Under the pieces are notes generated by a model. The model was not told the DNA's origin and did no database searches. It worked only from the letters and a program-made list of their open reading frames with translations. From an uncultured Porphyromonadaceae bacterium (lineage in GTDB: Bacteria > Bacteroidota > Bacteroidia > Bacteroidales > Muribaculaceae): a stretch of DNA of 45,976 nucleotides. Where the stretch lies: assembly GCA_900548875.1 (NCBI GenBank), contig URMA01000015.1:1-45976 (forward strand), written 5' to 3'. Position 1 is the stretch's first letter. Every line of letters begins with the position of its first letter. Shown here piece by piece: positions 26,850 to 34,712 of this stretch. A program made the position numbers and the translations under genes.

Positions 26850-27307
26850 TAAAAGCGGGACAAGAACATGAACAGTACCCACAGACATGCCACCACCGCT
26901 GGCGCTTCAAAGACCAACAGCCGGACATGCCCCAAATAGTTGCCGGCATCGACATGCGAATAGGCGATAAAAATCGGCAGGAAAACAAGGCTTAACGGGT
27001 AATTCGAAATACAAACCACCGCAACAGCGGCGTAAAGCGACACAAACACCAGCAACCGTTCGCGGCGTTTTCTCTGAAACGCTTCTTCGGCCGACATCGA
27101 TTTCTGACGGAAGAAACGCAGCAAGCCCGCCACAGACCCGACAAAAATCACGACAAGCAGAACCGTACCGGCCACAAACCAGCCGTTTTCGCCCAGTAAC
27201 GACACCCTCAACGCCACCCACAGATAGACAAACAGCAATGAATATCCCACCAATCCAAAAATCCGTTTAAAACGGTCAATTTTCTCCGTATATATTTCCG
27301 TTTTCAT
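26849..27307 (-). CDS. Small four-helix membrane protein, YLGH subfamily (A copy)
   Basis: Unrecognised inner-membrane protein of 152 residues. Four hydrophobic segments are predicted at about 14-34, 42-64, 86-108 and 130-150. The loop between the second and third helices is charged (KSMSAEEAFQRKRRER). The last helix is preceded by H-V-D-A-G-N-Y-L-G-H-V-R-L-L-V-F-E, the signature shared by all five membrane proteins of this cluster. Its closest partner is the 179-residue protein at 28970-29509 (both start with a Y-x-E-K-x-D-x-F-K-R stretch and LVGY). It follows the 167-residue gene by one base. No function is known to me. Confidence 0.75.
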   Translation of the reverse strand: MKTEIYTEKIDRFKRIFGLVGYSLLFVYLWVALRVSLLGENGWFVAGTVLLVVIFVGSVAGLLRFFRQKSMSAEEAFQRKRRERLLVFVSLYAAVAVVCISNYPLSLVFLPIFIAYSHVDAGNYLGHVRLLVFEAPAVVACLWVLFMFLSRF

Positions 27308-27308
27308 T

Positions 27309-27812
27309 TTATACCAAGTTTAAGAACACTAAAATAATCGTAATGATAAAATAAGCGACAATCATCAGTTCCACCACGAATGGCACACGATGTCCCCAAT
27401 ATCGGTCGAACGCAAAATGGGCCGACATCGATGCTACGCCGAAACACACGGATGCACATATTCCCAACAGCAATGACAGGGCGTAGTTCCGACCGTCGAC
27501 ATTCTCCGTCCACAGCCACACCGTAGCCGCATACAAGATGAGCAATGCGAAACCGACCACCCATTTCTTTGCCCGCAAGGCAACCTTCGCCGGCATCTTC
27601 CCGTCGAACACAAAAACCACAAATGCGGACAAATAGGAAATGCCCGGCACTCCCACCAATGTCCAATACACCGCCGGCTGTTCGTCATATAATCCTAATG
27701 ACAGAAAGAAAGCCAGCACAACATAAAGTGCAGCCAGCCCCACCAGAGCCACAGCACGCTTTGCCGCCTTCTCCCAACGGCTGTTCAGTTTAGTATGTCC
27801 ATTCATCTCCAC
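27309..27812 (-). CDS. Small four-helix membrane protein, YWGH subfamily (A copy)
   Basis: Unrecognised membrane protein of 167 residues with about four to five hydrophobic segments. It is clearly paralogous to the gene at 29811-30314 (shared AALYVVL/AVLYGVL, FFLSLGL/CFISLGL, DGKMPAKVALRAKK/EGRMSAPTAFRAKK, DRYWGH). The signature reads H-F-A-F-D-R-Y-W-G-H-R-V-P-F-V-V-E near residues 135-151. It lies 30 bases after a lipoprotein gene and one base before the 152-residue membrane gene. Confidence 0.75.
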   Translation of the reverse strand: MEMNGHTKLNSRWEKAAKRAVALVGLAALYVVLAFFLSLGLYDEQPAVYWTLVGVPGISYLSAFVVFVFDGKMPAKVALRAKKWVVGFALLILYAATVWLWTENVDGRNYALSLLLGICASVCFGVASMSAHFAFDRYWGHRVPFVVELMIVAYFIITIILVFLNLV

Positions 27813-27842
27813 TTCTTAAAAAGATTCCCAATATAAAACAAC

Positions 27843-28403
27843 TTAATCCCAGAGCTTTGTATTGAGATGATTACCAAAATGCACACGTATATTATACAGG
27901 CTATATCTTTCTTCATGCTGAAAATTAGGCTTTACCTTATCAATAGAAGCCAAAGCCGATTTCCAGGCAGCCGCTACCAGATTGGACGGAATTTTTCCTC
28001 TGGGGACGTGCCAAATACGTTTTTCCACAATACGTTGCTCACGGTTGTCGACCAGGACCATACACGAAAAGGAATATGCGATACAAGCATTTCCGTTGCT
28101 AAGATACGGCTGACCGTAGCATACTTCCAATTCCTCCTCCCTTGTCCGGAAGAAGTCACCGGTTTTCCTCCACAGAATGTCATATTTCCGGCCCGTTATA
28201 TTATGCGATGATTCCACATAGTATTTCCGACCCGTTGTATCCATATACCAAAACACACCAGACTCTCCAGTTGTCACTGGAAGCCAATGATTTATAATTT
28301 GCCGACCGGCAGCATCACGTTCCCACATACGAGTACTCCTGCACCCAAAACACAAAGCAGCAATCATCACGCATGCTAAAATTATACGTTGTTTCATTGT
28401 CAA
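27843..28403 (-). CDS. Lipoprotein, paralogue of the next gene upstream
   Basis: Predicted lipoprotein of 186 residues; the signal sequence ends with ALCFGC, acylated Cys near residue 21 (start 28403, or 28397 two codons later). The body is beta-rich and Tyr/Arg-rich. It shares the segments DNREQRIVEKR and HEERYSLYNI with the 164-residue lipoprotein at 28442-28936, so the two are paralogues. I do not recognise the family. Its place between two sets of small membrane proteins suggests that they act together at the cell envelope. Confidence 0.72.
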   Translation of the reverse strand: MTMKQRIILACVMIAALCFGCRSTRMWERDAAGRQIINHWLPVTTGESGVFWYMDTTGRKYYVESSHNITGRKYDILWRKTGDFFRTREEELEVCYGQPYLSNGNACIAYSFSCMVLVDNREQRIVEKRIWHVPRGKIPSNLVAAAWKSALASIDKVKPNFQHEERYSLYNIRVHFGNHLNTKLWD

Positions 28404-28441
28404 GTTTCATTTAATGATTCTACAATGTTTGCCCAATCTTT

Positions 28442-28936
28442 CTAATAAAAATAGCGTTCACCCAAACAAGGTATCCATATCGTATAAAAACTATACCGTT
28501 CTTCATGCCCGTAGTCCACCTCAATTTTGTCAATGACGTTCATAACTGAATCAAATTGGGACTGAGGTATTTGAACATCGTCATGGTGCGACACCAAACG
28601 CTTCTCGACGATACGTCGTTCACGATTGTCTGTCAGTACACTGTAACCGATTGAATGCACGACATAAATAGGTCTCATTCGATATAGCTTTTCGCGCCTG
28701 ACCAGTTCGGCATCGTCCAAATAAAAATCGGATTCACTGCGAAAGACAGCCCTATATTTTTTGCCCGACAAATCTTTCCAGATTCCTTCGTTATTTTTAC
28801 CGTAAGCATTTCTATACAAGGTTTGACCATTGGCATCGTTCCTCCACTTATGCGTATAATAGCTGTAACAACTCGGAAACAGCGAGCTGACAACCACACA
28901 GAATACTACTGTTCTCAATAATTTCAAACCATTCAT
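28442..28936 (-). CDS. Lipoprotein, paralogue of the 186-residue lipoprotein
   Basis: Predicted lipoprotein of 164 residues; a signal sequence of about 22 residues ends SSLFPSC. It carries DNRERRIVEKR and HEERYSFYTI, matching the neighbour at 27843-28403, and ends soon after this point (CLGERYFY). The family is not recognised. It lies 33 bases after the 179-residue membrane gene in the same operon. Confidence 0.72.
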   Translation of the reverse strand: MNGLKLLRTVVFCVVVSSLFPSCYSYYTHKWRNDANGQTLYRNAYGKNNEGIWKDLSGKKYRAVFRSESDFYLDDAELVRREKLYRMRPIYVVHSIGYSVLTDNRERRIVEKRLVSHHDDVQIPQSQFDSVMNVIDKIEVDYGHEERYSFYTIWIPCLGERYFY

Positions 28937-28969
28937 ATTTCTTTTTTATTTAAACTCTTATAACTGCGT

Positions 28970-29509
28970 TTATCCTAAATTAATCCAACCATCATCAACC
29001 AATGCAGACATCCCAAACATTAAAAGGATAGGAAACAGCGCCTGTAACAGCACCAGCGGTATCTCATACATCAGCAGTTTACGATGCCCCAAATACTTGG
29101 CGGCATCAATATGGGCATAAGCAATGACGACAAGCAGGGAGACAAAACTACCTGACCCGCAAAGAGTTGATATTGCCAGGCATATATAAAGTGATTTGAG
29201 TGCCAACCACCGCTCGCGGCGTTGTCTCTGGAAAGTTTCTTCCGGTGATGCCGATTTTTGTTGGAACAGACGGACCAAAGCAAACATCGACCAGATATAA
29301 ATTGCCAATATGGCCAATAAAGCTCCTATGTCAACAGCCAACAATGCATACATCCACAATGATGTACATTTTCCCAACAATAAATATCCTCTCGATATCA
29401 GCGACATCACCACATCCCACAACATATCACAAAAAATCAGCGCATATCCCACCAAAGCGGCAGTCCGCTTAAATTGGTCTGTCTTTTCTACATATATACC
29501 CTCGTTCAT
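28970..29509 (-). CDS. Small four-helix membrane protein, YLGH subfamily (B copy)
   Basis: Unrecognised membrane protein of 179 residues. The N-terminus IYVEKTDQFKRTAALVGYAL matches that of the 152-residue protein, as does the loop KSASPEETFQRQRRER. The signature reads H-I-D-A-A-K-Y-L-G-H-R-K-L-L-M-Y-E near residues 140-156. Hydrophobic segments are at about 16-38, 50-78, 95-130 and 155-172. It lies 12 bases after the 95-residue gene. Confidence 0.75.
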   Translation of the reverse strand: MNEGIYVEKTDQFKRTAALVGYALIFCDMLWDVVMSLISRGYLLLGKCTSLWMYALLAVDIGALLAILAIYIWSMFALVRLFQQKSASPEETFQRQRRERWLALKSLYICLAISTLCGSGSFVSLLVVIAYAHIDAAKYLGHRKLLMYEIPLVLLQALFPILLMFGMSALVDDGWINLG

Positions 29510-29521
29510 AGCCGTAGTTTT

Positions 29522-29809
29522 TTACCAACATCCGATACTGCAACAGGCAAACACCACAATACTGACAGCCATGATAATTTCATACATCGTCGTCCACGCA
29601 TGTCCCACGTATTTCGCCACGACCTTATGCCCGTAGACCACCGTAGCGCAAAACAGTACACCAAGTGCCACACAAAATCCCGTAACCGGCTTTTTGTCGC
29701 CCACATACAGCATCACGTCAAGCACTGCAAGCATCACCACAAACAGAGCCAGCATCCCCGCGAGTGCCTTCAATTTCTTGTTTTCTATATTTTTAGTCCC
29801 ATCTTCCAT
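29522..29809 (-). CDS. Half-size membrane protein of the same family
   Basis: A 95-residue protein that looks like only the C-terminal half of its neighbours: a charged start (NIENKKLKALAGM), about three hydrophobic segments, and the signature H-K-V-V-A-K-Y-V-G-H-A-W-T-T-M-Y-E near residues 67-83. It starts one base after the 167-residue gene upstream, which implies translational coupling. It could be a genuine small subunit or a truncated copy. Confidence 0.7.
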   Translation of the reverse strand: MEDGTKNIENKKLKALAGMLALFVVMLAVLDVMLYVGDKKPVTGFCVALGVLFCATVVYGHKVVAKYVGHAWTTMYEIIMAVSIVVFACCSIGCW

Positions 29810-29810
29810 T

Positions 29811-30314
29811 TTACACCAATTTTAAAACGATTCCGGCTATTGCATTCATGGCGTAAACGACAAGCACCAATTCCATCAGGAACGGCGCAGCATGTCCCCA
29901 GTATCGGTCGCAGGCAAAATGAGCCAGCAGAAATGCGACACACAGGCACACCAATGCAAAACCACCCAACATTAACGCTTGAGGAAGATTATGACCGACG
30001 GCATTCCACGAAACCAGCACCACCGCAGCCACATACAAAATGAACAGGACAAAACCTACCACAGCCTTCTTTGCGCGGAAAGCAGTCGGAGCCGACATCC
30101 GCCCTTCAAACAAAAAGACAACAAGTGCGGAAACAAAGGAAATGCCCAACACCCCCATTAACGACCAACACACAGCCGGCCGGTCATCTAATCCCAATGA
30201 GATAAAGCAACCTAACACACCATAGAGCACAGCAAGTCCGACCAGTGCCATCATACGACTGACCAGTCTCTCTTTAATGCCCTTCCGTTCCATTGGTCCG
30301 TTTTTCATATTCAA
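29811..30314 (-). CDS. Small four-helix membrane protein, YWGH subfamily (B copy)
   Basis: First gene of the seven-gene run; 167 residues, paralogue of 27309-27812. A charged N-terminus (KNGPMERKGIKERLVSR) precedes hydrophobic segments at about 22-42, 48-68, 84-108, 112-135 and 148-166. The signature reads H-F-A-C-D-R-Y-W-G-H-A-A-P-F-L-M-E. The start may also be codon 3 (30308). I find no exact TAnnTTTG element in the gap upstream, so the promoter of this operon is unidentified. Confidence 0.75.
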   Translation of the reverse strand: MNMKNGPMERKGIKERLVSRMMALVGLAVLYGVLGCFISLGLDDRPAVCWSLMGVLGISFVSALVVFLFEGRMSAPTAFRAKKAVVGFVLFILYVAAVVLVSWNAVGHNLPQALMLGGFALVCLCVAFLLAHFACDRYWGHAAPFLMELVLVVYAMNAIAGIVLKLV

Positions 30315-30477
30315 TTCTAAGGTTCCTTATAAACTGAAAAACACTCACAAAACTCATCAAAGCAGCTTCGACCGGCTAATACTAATTTTTTCAATGCCAC
30401 TCATGCCAGGCCGTGCCCTGAATTCTTCAAATTTAGGAAGATATCCACACAAATCCAACTGTTTACCTGAAAAACGC

Positions 30478-30517
30478 ACAAAAAACAAAGAGGGCAATCC
30501 AAATGGATTACCCTCTT
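30478..30517 (-). terminator. Intrinsic terminator of the TPR protein gene
   Basis: AAGAGGGCAATCC (30488-30500) and GGATTACCCTCTT (30505-30517) pair with one mismatch around a four-base loop; the reverse strand continues TTTGTTTTTT. Confidence 0.9.
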
Positions 30518-30541
30518 CCGTATTGAAACAATTTGTTTTAT

Positions 30542-31231
30542 TTACTTAGTCTGACCTGCCAAGTAGTTAGCACGTTCGATATATTTGTCAATATTTACGC
30601 GGTAGGCTACCAGATATTTCGGATATTTTTCCTTGATAGCAGTGTAGATTTCAGCAGCTTCAGCATACTTCTTCTGTGCGTTGAACACAGTGGCTTTCTT
30701 CATCATGAACAACGGAGTGTAGAGTGCGTTGTTGTTGGAAGTGCTGATAGCCTTGTCAAAGCTGGAAACGGCTTCGTCATACTTTTTGAGGTTCACGAGG
30801 CAGTCGCCTTTCAAGGAAGCGGCGGCAGCGCCTACAAGTTCGTCGTTGACGTCGTAGTTGTCAATGCTCTTGATAGCTTCTTCATATTTACCCTGCTGGT
30901 AAAGAAGAATGGCGGCATTGAGGTTTGCGCGGTTGGCAATGTTATTGCTGTATTCGTCGGCTACCTGCAAATATTGCTGCAAAGCGACAGAGTCGTTGCC
31001 TTGTGTCAAAGCGATGTCAGCCTGACCAATCATTTCCGTTGCATTGTCAATGCCACTTCTGTGGACGCCATAATAGTAACCCAGTCCCAAGCCGATTACA
31101 ACAAGCAGACCTACAACATACCAAACAATTTTACGTTGATTCTGCTCTACACGTTGCTCAAGAGTAGAGAGCGATTCGTTCAATTCATCGATTGAAGTGC
31201 GTGTAGCTTCTTTTTTTGATTCTTTTGCCAT
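30542..31231 (-). CDS. Membrane-anchored TPR protein (YfgM-like)
   Basis: 229 residues. A short charged N-terminus with a coiled-coil-like stretch (DELNESLSTLEQRVEQNQRK) is followed by one membrane helix (about 35-52, VWYVVGLLVVIGLGLGYYYG) and then tetratricopeptide repeats (YLQVADEY, LLYQQGKYEEAIKSI, GDCLVNLKKYDEAVSSFDKA, NAQKKYAEAAEIYTAI). The layout resembles YfgM-type proteins that anchor a TPR domain on the outer face of the inner membrane and assist envelope protein folding. The exact role here is inferred. It is monocistronic, with its own promoter and terminator. Confidence 0.85.
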   Translation of the reverse strand: MAKESKKEATRTSIDELNESLSTLEQRVEQNQRKIVWYVVGLLVVIGLGLGYYYGVHRSGIDNATEMIGQADIALTQGNDSVALQQYLQVADEYSNNIANRANLNAAILLYQQGKYEEAIKSIDNYDVNDELVGAAAASLKGDCLVNLKKYDEAVSSFDKAISTSNNNALYTPLFMMKKATVFNAQKKYAEAAEIYTAIKEKYPKYLVAYRVNIDKYIERANYLAGQTK

Positions 31232-31273
31232 TTTTATTTCGTTTTTCTAATTTTCAGTTTATCTCACGAACTG

Positions 31274-31281
31274 CAAAATTA
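31274..31281 (-). promoter_or_regulatory. -7 element of the TPR protein gene
   Basis: The reverse strand reads TAATTTTG, an exact TAnnTTTG match, 43 bases before the start codon. Confidence 0.55.
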
Positions 31282-31419
31282 ATAGATAAATATTATTTAC
31301 GAAAAAAATGTGAGAGTATTTTTCAAATATCAGAACTTTATTTTCCTTTGTTTGTTGATTTTACAGTGAAAAGCTGTTCTACAGCAACATTCAACCCAAT
31401 ACCGAAACCCGAAAAGACG

Positions 31420-32184
31420 ATGCTGACACTACTTTCCTGTGCAAAAACGATGAGCGAAAAAGCTTCGGCCGACGTGCCTTTCACAACCGTTCCGCAGTTC
31501 CGCGAAACGGCCCGCGACAATGCGCTCCAACTGGCACAGCTTACGCCCGAAGAACTTTCGAAAATACTCGGAACCAACGCAAAAATTGCCGTTGAAAACA
31601 AGATGCGCTACCTGGATTTCTCCGTTGAGGGCAAAACGGGAACAGCAGCGCTGCTTGCCTACACCGGCATCGTATTCAAGCGGCTGAACCCGTCGGATTT
31701 CAGCGACGACGATTTCCGCTACGCACAGGACCACTTGAGACTGACGTCGTTTCTCTACGGCTATCTGCGCCCGCTCGACGAGATTTTGCCCTACCGGCTG
31801 GAAGGCAACGTGCGTCTGCCGGAATATGGCGGGCTGACGATGTTCGAGTTCTGGCGCGGACGGCTTACCGACCTTTTCATTGCCGACATAAAGGCGACCG
31901 GCGGTGTGCTGTGCAATCTGGCAAGCGACGAAATGCGCGGACTGTTCGACTGGAAGCGTGTGGAGCGAGAAGTAAAGGTAGTGACACCTGAATTCCGCGT
32001 ATGGAAGGACGGCAAACTGAAAACCATTGTCGTCTATACGAAAATGATGCGAGGCGAAATGACACGCTACATCCTGAAAAACCGTATCGAGAACGCGGCC
32101 GACCTGACTGCCTTCCACAGCGACGAAGGATTTGCCTACGCCCCCGAACTTTCCTCCCCGTCAAAGCCGGTGTTTACAGTGTAG
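31420..32184 (+). CDS. yaaA: Peroxide stress protein YaaA (DUF328/UPF0246)
   Basis: Cytoplasmic protein of 254 residues in the YaaA family, which limits intracellular iron during peroxide stress in E. coli and binds DNA. The start is set at MLTLLSCAKTMSE (31420); the 68 upstream codons are not family-like. YGYLRPLDEILPYRLEG, CNLASDEM and the C-terminal KMMRGEMTRYILKN are family hallmarks. The last codons and the stop fall in the first unit of a GTTTAC heptamer array, so the C-terminus (KPVFTV) is partly repeat-encoded. Confidence 0.92.
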   Translation: MLTLLSCAKTMSEKASADVPFTTVPQFRETARDNALQLAQLTPEELSKILGTNAKIAVENKMRYLDFSVEGKTGTAALLAYTGIVFKRLNPSDFSDDDFRYAQDHLRLTSFLYGYLRPLDEILPYRLEGNVRLPEYGGLTMFEFWRGRLTDLFIADIKATGGVLCNLASDEMRGLFDWKRVEREVKVVTPEFRVWKDGKLKTIVVYTKMMRGEMTRYILKNRIENAADLTAFHSDEGFAYAPELSSPSKPVFTV

Positions 32185-32208
32185 GGGTTTACGGTTTACA
32201 GTTTACAG
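32172..32208. repeat. GTTTAC heptamer array after yaaA
   Basis: GTTTAC occurs at 32172, 32187, 32194 and 32201, the last three at an exact 7-base period. It lies between convergent genes. The same heptamer returns at 41631-41806. Confidence 0.75.
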
Positions 32209-32230
32209 AGTCCTTAGGCCACCAATTCAT

Positions 32231-32478
32231 GATTTTTTGACAGAAAAACAAATTGGGGGTTAGGTGTTAGAGATTAGGGGTTAGAGATTAGGGTTATCAA
32301 CCGTTTTTGGGTGATAAACAGGATAACTTATGTTCTTCTGTCAACAATAAATTTCTCCGACAAAAGAACAAAAAGACATATTTTGGGTTATGGTTTAGAG
32401 GTTATAGGTTAGAGTAATCAGCCGTTTCGGGTGACAAACAGGAGAATTTTTGTTCTTGTGTTTTTCTGTCAAAAAAAT
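32231..32478. repeat. Tandem pair of palindrome-ended noncoding repeat units
   Basis: Unit 1 is 32239-32342 and unit 2 is 32359-32470, separated by 16 bases. Each begins with GACAGAAAAACA or GACAAAAGAACA and ends with the near-reverse complement (TGTTCTTCTGTC or TGTTTTTCTGTC). The outer ends extend to ATTTTTTGACAGAAAAACA (32232-32250) and its complement (32459-32478) with one base extra. Inside, both contain telomere-like GGTTAG stretches and a similar hairpin core (ATCAACCGTTTTTGGGTGAT in unit 1). There is no coding potential. It could be a MITE-like or REP-like element. Confidence 0.7.
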
Positions 32479-32512
32479 AAGATTGTCTTAACTTCTCCAA
32501 GGATGATATGGA

Positions 32513-32556
32513 AACAGCTCCGGATGCTGGCAATGAGGCCAATATCCGGAGCTGTT
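32513..32556 (-). terminator. Hairpin downstream of the transglycosylase gene
   Basis: AACAGCTCCGGAT (32513-32525) and ATCCGGAGCTGTT (32544-32556) are perfectly complementary over 13 bp with an 18-base loop that can pair further. The U-run is weak (CTGTTTCC). Confidence 0.65.
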
Positions 32557-32574
32557 GCTATGACGGTTTACGAA

Positions 32575-34689
32575 TTATTTTTTCGGAATCTTCAGTTTCT
32601 GTCCCTTGCGGATCATGGAGCCTTTGATGCCGTTTGCCTTACGGATGGCAGAAGCTGTTGTGCCATAGCGTTCGGCAATGCTGCCCAGCGTTTCACCATT
32701 GCGGACGGTGTGGGTAGTGTAGCCCGACTTTTTGGAGCGCGATGACGAACCCGACTTGCCGCCTTTCACAACCAATGTTTGTCCGACATTAATACGGGAA
32801 GAAGAAAGATCGTTCCAGTCTTTCAACTTGTCGACTGTCACGCCATAGTCATCAGCAATCGAGCCGAGCGTTTCACCGCGGCGTACTTTATGTTTGGTCG
32901 TTGCCGATTTTTTCGACGAAGAACCCGATGACTTTTTCGATGCCTTTGCAGCCGAAGCGCTGACAATGAGTGTCTGTCCGGCATCAATCGACGAACCGCT
33001 GAGGTTGTTCCAATCCTTCAGATTGTCGATGGTCACACCGTAATCCTCGGCTATGCTGAACAACGATTCTCCACGACGCACTTTGTGGGTAGTGGCATTT
33101 TCCTGTACGTCAGCATCGCCGTCCACCTCGATTTCGCCCTTATCAACCGACGAAACCACTTTCAGGCGCTGTCCCACAACAATCTTGTTGGAACGGAGGT
33201 CGTTCCAGTCCTTCAGACGACTGACGGTAACATCATAGCGGTCGGCAATCAGTCCGAGCGTTTCTCCGCGACGAACCGTATGATATTTCGTATTGGCAGC
33301 GTCCGACTTCTTCACCGTCGATTTGGCCGGTTTCGTTGTTTTCGGCTTTTCTTCCGGCTGCTCTACGGTGTTGTTTTCAGCCAATTCCTCCTGAACGGTT
33401 TCCGGCTCTTCCTCCTCTTTCTCAACTCGCTGATAGGTGTTGATGCGCAGGCGTTGTCCTGTCTTCAGACGGTTGCTGCGCAAACCGTTCCATTTCTTCA
33501 ATGTCGAAACCGACACGCCATAACGGCGCGCAATGACCGACATGGTTTCGCCTCGTTTCACCTTGTGGTATTTCACCACCAGCTGCGTTTCGCTGTTGGA
33601 AACGTCGCCGCCCGGAACGACGGTAGTGCGACGGGCATATTTTTCGATATTGTGGTTCACGATGCTGTCCTCGCTCACGATGTAGCTGTAGACCTGCTTC
33701 GAAGGCAGAGTCAGTGAGTACGGACGGATATCACCCGGAATTTCGTCGCGACGGTACTGCGGATTCAGCACACGCAACTCTTCGACAGGTATACCGAGCA
33801 CTTCCGAAATCTGGTCGAAGTGCACACGTTGTGTGATATGGATAGTATCGGTCAGCACCGGACGTTTTGCCAATGCGTTTCCGATGTTGTGGTCGTTGTG
33901 ATAGGTCATCACATAGTTGGCGGCAATGAAAGCGGGAACATAGCCGCGAGTTTCCTTCGGCAGGTAGTAGTAGATATCCCAAAAATCCTGTTTTCCGCCA
34001 CCGGCACGGCGCAAAGCCTTGTTTACGTTGCCCGGACCGCAGTTATAGGAAGCGATGGCCAGCGACCAGTCGCCGTAGATTTCATAAAGCTGTTTCAGAT
34101 ATTTGGCCGCCAGTTCCGACGAACGGATAGGGTCGCGGCGTTCGTCGACGAGCGAGTTCACTTCCAGCCCCAATCCTTTAGCCGTGGAAATCATAAACTG
34201 CCACAAGCCCGTGGCACCCACACGCGACACGGCATCGGGGTTCAGCGCCGACTCGATGACCGGCAGATATTTCAATTCCAGCGGAAGGCCTTCCTGTTCG
34301 AGTGCCTGTTCGAAAATCGGCATATAATAAAGGCTCAGGCCGAGCATTTCCTCCACAAGCGTACGGCGGCGCTGGGTATACATGTCAATATAGCTGCGCA
34401 CCACCTGGTTGTAAGGCATTTCAATGACGGTAGGCAACGCCTTCAACCGTTGCACATAATCCTCATCACTTGTCGGCACGTCGCCCTTCGTCTCACTGTC
34501 GCCCGAAAGCACAGCATAGTTCTCCAGATACCAGTTTTTCATCAGTTCCTGAGTATCGGTTTCAAAACTCTCCGGATAGACTATGGTGCTATCCTGTATC
34601 GACTCCTTGATCGACAATACCGTGGGACGTGCAAACGCGACTACCGAGAAGCCTGCCGCAAGAGCCAACGCCAATATTCTTTTCTTCAT
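32575..34689 (-). CDS. Lytic murein transglycosylase with five LysM domains (MltD-like)
   Basis: Exported peptidoglycan-cleaving enzyme of 704 residues. A signal peptide (about 1-20) is followed by an SLT catalytic domain with the acid Glu near 146 in ESALNPDAVSRVGATGLWQFM-like sequence and GPGNVNKALRRAGG. Five LysM peptidoglycan-binding domains lie at about 372-414, 468-511, 533-576, 598-641 and 658-702, joined by Lys/Ser-rich linkers. E. coli MltD usually has two or three LysM, so five is on the high side. It follows the DUF5683 gene in a conserved Bacteroidota cluster with parA and parB. Confidence 0.94.
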   Translation of the reverse strand: MKKRILALALAAGFSVVAFARPTVLSIKESIQDSTIVYPESFETDTQELMKNWYLENYAVLSGDSETKGDVPTSDEDYVQRLKALPTVIEMPYNQVVRSYIDMYTQRRRTLVEEMLGLSLYYMPIFEQALEQEGLPLELKYLPVIESALNPDAVSRVGATGLWQFMISTAKGLGLEVNSLVDERRDPIRSSELAAKYLKQLYEIYGDWSLAIASYNCGPGNVNKALRRAGGGKQDFWDIYYYLPKETRGYVPAFIAANYVMTYHNDHNIGNALAKRPVLTDTIHITQRVHFDQISEVLGIPVEELRVLNPQYRRDEIPGDIRPYSLTLPSKQVYSYIVSEDSIVNHNIEKYARRTTVVPGGDVSNSETQLVVKYHKVKRGETMSVIARRYGVSVSTLKKWNGLRSNRLKTGQRLRINTYQRVEKEEEEPETVQEELAENNTVEQPEEKPKTTKPAKSTVKKSDAANTKYHTVRRGETLGLIADRYDVTVSRLKDWNDLRSNKIVVGQRLKVVSSVDKGEIEVDGDADVQENATTHKVRRGESLFSIAEDYGVTIDNLKDWNNLSGSSIDAGQTLIVSASAAKASKKSSGSSSKKSATTKHKVRRGETLGSIADDYGVTVDKLKDWNDLSSSRINVGQTLVVKGGKSGSSSRSKKSGYTTHTVRNGETLGSIAERYGTTASAIRKANGIKGSMIRKGQKLKIPKK

Positions 34690-34712
34690 ATATATCTACT
34701 TTTAATTCAATT

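Noticed and set aside
32231..32478. CRISPR array or true telomeric repeat
   Set aside because: There are only two diverged units with no uniform spacers, and the GGTTAG runs are short and internal.
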